From positions 269-10,560 of the forward strand of contig DIVU01000023.1 of assembly GCA_002423365.1 (NCBI GenBank): a DNA stretch of 10,292 bases, given 5' to 3'. Both the position numbers and the translations under genes were made by a program. The notes beneath the pieces were generated by a model. That model saw only the letters and a list, made by a program, of their open reading frames with translations. It searched no databases and was not told the origin of the DNA. Below are positions 6,818 through 10,292 of this stretch, one piece after another (position 1 is the first letter of the stretch; every line of letters begins with the position of its first letter). The DNA comes from Desulfuromonadaceae bacterium UBA6124 (GTDB lineage Bacteria; Desulfobacterota; Desulfuromonadia; Desulfuromonadales; Trichloromonadaceae).

Positions 6818-9165
6818 TCTCGCTCTCCCCGCAGCGCCGGAATCACCAGCAGCGCCGCCGGAATGGCCGCGCCGATGCCGATCAGCACCGTCACCCCGAT
6901 GGAGTGCAGGGCCGGATGGCGGGCCAGGACCAGCACGCCGAAACCGGCCAGGGTGGTCAGGCCCGAGACGAGCACCGACAGATCGACGCCGCCGGCGCCC
7001 GCGCCGGTTCCGTTGCCGACCATGAAAATGCCGTAATCGACGCAGAGGCCGATGACCAGTACCGTGGCGACGATGTTGAAGAGGTTGAAGGGGATACCGA
7101 GGCCGCCCATGATCCCGAACATCGCCAGCAAACCGGTGACGACCGGCACCAGGGCCAGCAGAATCCGCCGCCGGTCGCGGAAGATGGCGACCACCAGCGC
7201 CGACACCAGCAACAGCGAGAGCAGCAGATAGCGGCTGAAGTCCCGCTGAATGGCGGCAGCGACTTCTGTGCCGAAGCCCGTCGGCGAGACGAAATGCACG
7301 CCGGCCGGCCGGGCCGGATTCTCGCCGGCGAAGAGTTCCCGGGCCTCGGCGCTGTCCGGCACCAGGGTCAGCACGCCGTTTTTCACCAGCAGGGCGTCGA
7401 CCAGGGGACCGAGCCCGGCCTGGCGCAGGCTGTCGGACGTGATCGCCGGCGGCGGGGCCGTCAGTCCGGCGTGAAAGGGGGCGAAGGCCTGGGCGGAAAA
7501 GCCGAGGCGAGCGCCGGCGGCGTCGAGGGCGGCGAGAATCCGACGACCTTCCTCCCCCGTCCAGAAAGCGCGCCAATTCTCGGCATTTTGCCGCTGGTCG
7601 GCGGCCGGCGGCAACAGCGGCGCCAGACTGACAATCGCGGCCTCCGGCAGACGCTCCCGCAGAAAGCGGAAGACCTCCCGATTGCGCGCCAGGGCGGTTT
7701 CACTATCGGTATCCTCCACCACCGCCATGGCCTGCCCGCGTGGGTCGCCAAAGGCTTGGCGCAGGTCGTGCTCGGCCCGGCGCAGCTCCTCGGGGATCAG
7801 GCTCATGGCCCGAAGTTCGCCGTCGAAACGCAGGTCACCGACAAAGAGCGCGGAAACGGCCAGCAGCGCCAGCCAGAGGGCAACAATGGTCTTGCGCGGC
7901 CGCCGTTGACCGCCAGTGAAAAGAGGGAGGCGGAGCGTCCCGCCGGCGGGGGCCGGACGGACCAGGTGCGGCAGGACCACCAGGGACAACAGCAGCGCCG
8001 CGACGATCCCGGTCATGGCATAGATCGCCAGTTGCCGTTGCCCCGGCAGGCTTGAAACCAGCATCACCGCGAAGGACGCGAGGGTTGCCAGCGCTCCGCC
8101 GGTCACCGGCCCAGCGACTTCGCCGACCAGTTCCGCCCGCTCGCGGCCGCTTCCCCGACAGGCGAAATAGATGTGCATGGCATATTCGTCGGCGATGCCG
8201 AGCAGCACCCCGCCGAAACCGAGGGTCACGGCGAAGACCTGGTCGTAAGCGAGGGCGATGACCCCCGAGGCGACCAGCAGAATCGCGGAGGGCACCAGGA
8301 ATACGAAAACCCCCTGCCAACTGCGTAAAAAGAAGAGATAGATCGCCAGCACCGCCAGGGAGGAGAGGCTCAGCACCCGCATCAGATCGCCCTTGATCGC
8401 CGAGGCGTTGGCCAGGGTGTGGCGGTGCCCGCTGACCAGGGTCGCCGTCACCCCGGCGGGGAGGACGGTCCGCGCCTCGTCGAAGGTCGCCAGCAAGCGC
8501 TCGGCTCCCTGTGAATCGGTCAGGGAGACGGGCGAGTCGGCGACGATCAGCGCCCCGCGTCCGTCGGCGCTGAGGAAATAGCCGTCGTCGATCCGCGCCT
8601 GGCCGATGGGATTGACGAACCGCAGTTTCTCCAGGCCGAAAGCGCGCAAATCGAGGGGATCGCGGCGCACCATCCCCTTCGTCACCCAACCCTCCGGCGA
8701 AAGCAGCTGCTGGTAAGCGGTCTCGACCAGGATGTCGATCCGTTCGGGGGTGAGGGTGGCGGCCAGCCGGTTCAGATCGTCGCCGTCCAGCAGATTGGGC
8801 AGGTTTGCCGCCAGCCATTCGGGAAGGCGGGCGGTGTCGAGGGACGCCGGGCCGGTCATGACCCGGGTGAAGTAAGGGGGGGCCAGGGCTGCGGCGAGCC
8901 GGTCGGCGGAGTCCGATAAAGACGCCGGATCGGAGCCGCGCAGATGAATCAGGACCTTGCGGGCGAAGGGCGCTTCGCGCAGGCGGCGGAAATCGGCGGC
9001 GACCTGTGAGAGGTCGTCGGGCAGGAGCGCCTCGATGTCCTCCCGCACCTGCAATTGGCTCAATCCGGCCAGTCCGCCCCCGAGCAGCAGCAGGGTGAGA
9101 GCGAACAGCAAGGCGCGGCGGGGGGCGAAGTAGCGATAGAGGGCGGCGAAGAGCGAACCGATCAT
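6814..9165 (-). CDS. MMPL/RND-superfamily exporter (ApeM-like)
   Basis: This 783-residue inner-membrane transporter should export the lipid product using the proton gradient. Two RND-like repeats are visible. TM1 (about 17-36) is followed by a large periplasmic domain (about 37-262), then a five-helix bundle (about 264-403) containing GIADEYAMH with Asp326. TM7 (about 426-444) is followed by a second periplasmic domain, then a helix bundle (about 646-779) containing GLCVDYGIFMV with Asp710. These paired GxxxDY-like motifs are the proton-relay hallmark of MMPL/RND proteins. The start MIGSLFAALYRYFAPRR at ATG 9165 lies one base after the LolA stop (TGAGATG). The frame is open to 9210, but the extra 15 residues are low-complexity and overlap LolA. 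It has no obvious ribosome binding site, so coupling to LolA translation is likely. Its position between a LolA-like carrier and a DUF3261 lipoprotein supports a role in pigment or lipid trafficking to the outer membrane. Confidence 0.92.
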   Translation of the reverse strand: MIGSLFAALYRYFAPRRALLFALTLLLLGGGLAGLSQLQVREDIEALLPDDLSQVAADFRRLREAPFARKVLIHLRGSDPASLSDSADRLAAALAPPYFTRVMTGPASLDTARLPEWLAANLPNLLDGDDLNRLAATLTPERIDILVETAYQQLLSPEGWVTKGMVRRDPLDLRAFGLEKLRFVNPIGQARIDDGYFLSADGRGALIVADSPVSLTDSQGAERLLATFDEARTVLPAGVTATLVSGHRHTLANASAIKGDLMRVLSLSSLAVLAIYLFFLRSWQGVFVFLVPSAILLVASGVIALAYDQVFAVTLGFGGVLLGIADEYAMHIYFACRGSGRERAELVGEVAGPVTGGALATLASFAVMLVSSLPGQRQLAIYAMTGIVAALLLSLVVLPHLVRPAPAGGTLRLPLFTGGQRRPRKTIVALWLALLAVSALFVGDLRFDGELRAMSLIPEELRRAEHDLRQAFGDPRGQAMAVVEDTDSETALARNREVFRFLRERLPEAAIVSLAPLLPPAADQRQNAENWRAFWTGEEGRRILAALDAAGARLGFSAQAFAPFHAGLTAPPPAITSDSLRQAGLGPLVDALLVKNGVLTLVPDSAEARELFAGENPARPAGVHFVSPTGFGTEVAAAIQRDFSRYLLLSLLLVSALVVAIFRDRRRILLALVPVVTGLLAMFGIMGGLGIPFNLFNIVATVLVIGLCVDYGIFMVGNGTGAGAGGVDLSVLVSGLTTLAGFGVLVLARHPALHSIGVTVLIGIGAAIPAALLVIPALRGERE

Positions 9166-9166
9166 C

Positions 9167-9790
9167 TCAGAACAGGGCCGGATCGAGGGGCTGGTTGAGG
9201 ACGGCGGCATCGAAGCGGATCAAGGTGTAATCGCCCCCTTGTTCATGCACCTCGACGCTCGCCACGTGCCGTCCTTTGGCGTCGAAGGCGATGAGCAGAT
9301 AGTCGAGATACTGCTTGGCCGCCACTTGCCGGGGAACCAGGCGCAGGGTCACTGGCGCCGTCCCGACCAGGGTTAGATGATAGCGCTCTTTCAGCCAGTC
9401 GAGATCGACCCGTGCCCAGGCCAGCAGTTGCTCGGCGATCAGCTTCATCCCCGGCTCGCGGCCGAGGTCGAAGGGGACCGGCGCCCCGGCCCGCTGATGC
9501 CAGCGCTTGCCGCCGGAACCATTGAGCAGAAAGCCCGAAGCGACCGGCGCGGTCGTCTCCCAGCGCAGCTTATCCGGCCTGGCGAAATAGAAGCGCCCCT
9601 GGGAGACCAGGGTTTCGCGAAAGATCTCCAGATGCTTTTCCTGGGTGAAATCGCTGGCGAGGGTTTCGATCCCCGCCGCCGAAACCTTCAGTCCGGCCAG
9701 CACCCGTTCGAGCTCCGCATCCTCTTCGGCCCAGGCCGCAAGGGGGAGAAAAACGAAAAGCAGCAGCCACAGCGGCAGCAGATATTTCAT
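9167..9790 (-). CDS. LolA-like periplasmic lipid/lipoprotein carrier (ApeL-like)
   Basis: This 207-residue secreted protein has a classic Sec signal peptide (MKYLLPLWLLLFVFLPLAAW, then A) with predicted cleavage after Ala21 (AWA|EE). The mature part shows LolA-family features: an opening SDFTQEKHLEIF strand, then GRFYFARPDKLRWE, and a C-terminal segment ending in YTLIRFDAAVLNQPLDPALF. LolA-fold proteins form an open hydrophobic half-barrel that ferries lipidated cargo across the periplasm. A dedicated copy beside an MMPL exporter is typical of aryl polyene clusters and suggests that it carries the product or its lipid anchor, not lipoproteins generally. The ATG (9790-9788) overlaps the dehydratase stop by 4 nt (ATGA) with AAGGAAGG upstream. 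The frame is open further upstream to 10255, but that extension is shadow of the dehydratase gene. Confidence 0.88.
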   Translation of the reverse strand: MKYLLPLWLLLFVFLPLAAWAEEDAELERVLAGLKVSAAGIETLASDFTQEKHLEIFRETLVSQGRFYFARPDKLRWETTAPVASGFLLNGSGGKRWHQRAGAPVPFDLGREPGMKLIAEQLLAWARVDLDWLKERYHLTLVGTAPVTLRLVPRQVAAKQYLDYLLIAFDAKGRHVASVEVHEQGGDYTLIRFDAAVLNQPLDPALF

Positions 9791-10221
9791 GGACCTTCCT
9801 TGGGTATCCAGAGTTTCAGGGAGCCGTGGGCGATGCGTTCGGCGCCGCGCCAAACCTCCCCCTCGGCCACGGTGAAATCCTCCACGTCCGCCACCGCCCG
9901 CACGGTGACGCGCAGCCGGTCGCCCAAACGCGCCGGCCCTTCGCAGACAAACTCGCGAAAACCGACAAGAAAGCCCTTGCGGATCGGTTCCCCGTCCCGC
10001 CGGGCGCCGTAGCCCTTGACCAGGGCGTAGGCCTGGGCCAGGACTTCGGCCAGGGCCACCTCGTCGAGGCACCCCTGGCCGTCGAGCATGGGATTGCCCG
10101 CCGCCACCTCGGCCTCGACCACGCCGGAGTCGCCGCCATATTCCACCAGCCGGTCGACCAGGCGCATCGGCAAACGATGCGGCATCAGGGCTTCCGCCGC
10201 CAGGGGCAGGGAGAGGTCCAT
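9787..10221 (-). CDS. Hotdog dehydratase, ApeP-like (COG4706-type)
   Basis: This 144-residue protein has the N-terminal dehydratase motif MPHRLPMRLVDRL (His15, compare PHRYPFLLVDRV in FabZ) and the central hotdog helix DEVALAEVLAQAYALV, with Glu59 at the position of the catalytic acid in FabZ. It lacks the GHFP histidine: the residue 14 positions before Glu59 is Met45, and the only other histidine is His132 near the C-terminus. It therefore resembles the ApeP family of 3-hydroxyacyl-ACP dehydratases in aryl polyene clusters. I chose the ATG at 10221-10219, which forms a TGATG stop/start junction with the upstream gene and has GGAGGAGG just before it. An in-frame start at 10239 would add six residues (MAGGGL) inside the upstream gene and would ignore that ribosome binding site. 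It is followed by LolA in a 4-nt overlap. Confidence 0.82.
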   Translation of the reverse strand: MDLSLPLAAEALMPHRLPMRLVDRLVEYGGDSGVVEAEVAAGNPMLDGQGCLDEVALAEVLAQAYALVKGYGARRDGEPIRKGFLVGFREFVCEGPARLGDRLRVTVRAVADVEDFTVAEGEVWRGAERIAHGSLKLWIPKEGP

Positions 10222-10292
10222 CAGTCCTCCTCCCGCCAATAGACCGCCAGGTCATCGAAGAGCTGGCTGGAGAAGAGCAGCTTGCGGAATTT
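10221..10292 (-). CDS. 3' end of an unidentified operon gene (C-terminal 23 residues)
   Basis: A leftward reading frame enters from the right edge and ends at TGA 10223-10221. The 23 visible residues start KFRKLLFSSQLFDDLAVYW and end REED. It is supported as a real gene end by the perfect TGATG junction with the next gene and by the GGAGGAGG in its last codons, which serves that gene. The fragment is too short to assign. In comparable clusters the gene here could be an acyltransferase, glycosyltransferase, methyltransferase or flavin-dependent oxidoreductase; I have no evidence to choose. Confidence 0.6.
   Translation of the reverse strand, partial: KFRKLLFSSQLFDDLAVYWREED

Noticed and set aside
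4287..7036. Long plus-strand open frames (4287-5432, 5381-7036) opposite the operon
   Set aside because: The translations are rich in Gly/Arg/Gln/Pro with no domain signature, and they run antisense to genes with intact catalytic motifs. They are typical open shadows in high-GC DNA.
6818..7576. N-terminal extension of the lipoprotein frame inside the exporter gene
   Set aside because: The extension is Arg/Gly/Pro-rich shadow sequence; the internal ATG at 6817 has a ribosome binding site and starts a lipoprotein signal peptide.
6724..8055. Plus-strand 443-codon open frame opposite the exporter
   Set aside because: Low-complexity Gln/Gly/Arg/Asp-rich translation, antisense to the MMPL gene whose paired GxxxDY motifs establish the coding strand.
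3490..10221. Housekeeping fatty-acid synthesis (fabF/fabZ) locus
   Set aside because: A cysteine-less half-ketosynthase, two half-site dehydratases and a LolA/MMPL/DUF3261 export set are not part of core fatty-acid operons.
9791..10255. N-terminal extension of the LolA-like frame over the dehydratase gene
   Set aside because: The extension has shadow composition, whereas ATG 9790 begins a clean Sec signal peptide and has a ribosome binding site.
1..10292. tRNA/rRNA genes, CRISPR arrays, insertion sequences, phage genes or riboswitches
   Set aside because: I saw no cloverleaf-like gene, regularly spaced repeats, transposase or integrase motif, or structured leader; almost all of the window is accounted for by the coding genes listed.

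Overview
The window is high-GC Gram-negative DNA. Its architecture (a PAS-domain regulator resembling sigma-54 activators, a large Cache/HAMP/GAF/PAS/PAS sensor kinase, and an aryl-polyene-type pigment operon) best fits a Desulfuromonas/Geobacter-like deltaproteobacterium (Desulfobacterota/Desulfuromonadota). The taxonomic guess rests on gene style only; no marker gene is present.

Region 1 (1-351) holds the 5' end of a leftward PAS-domain regulator (1-146) and a divergent intergenic region of about 205 bp with plausible promoters for both directions. Region 2 (352-3408) is one rightward gene for a 1018-residue membrane sensor histidine kinase with all catalytic boxes intact. No response regulator is encoded beside it. 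Region 3 (3409-3489) is a short convergent gap with a strong palindrome, probably a terminator.

Region 4 (3490-10292) is a leftward operon of eight complete genes plus the 3' end of a ninth that enters from the right edge. In transcription order it encodes: the C-terminus of an unidentified protein, an ApeP-like hotdog dehydratase, a LolA-like periplasmic lipid carrier, an MMPL/RND exporter, a DUF3261 lipoprotein, an ApeI-like hotdog dehydratase, a 4HBT-fold thioesterase (ApeK-like), a full ketosynthase (ApeO-like) and a half-length ketosynthase lacking the active-site cysteine (ApeC-like chain-length factor). Every junction is a 4-7 nt overlap, a shared stop/start base or a 1 nt gap, so the genes are almost certainly co-transcribed and translationally coupled.

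Together these look like the distal half of an aryl polyene (APE) type II polyketide cluster. The ketosynthase/chain-length-factor pair elongates a carrier-bound aryl or acyl starter, the two dehydratases introduce double bonds, and the thioesterase edits or releases chains. The LolA/MMPL/DUF3261 trio probably carries the lipid product across the periplasm to the outer membrane. Carrier proteins, ketoreductase, starter-activating ligase, and acyl- or glycosyltransferase are not in the window and would be expected beyond the right edge. The system is a recognisable family, not an unknown one. The most interesting detail is that the two dehydratases carry complementary halves of the usual His/Glu active site.
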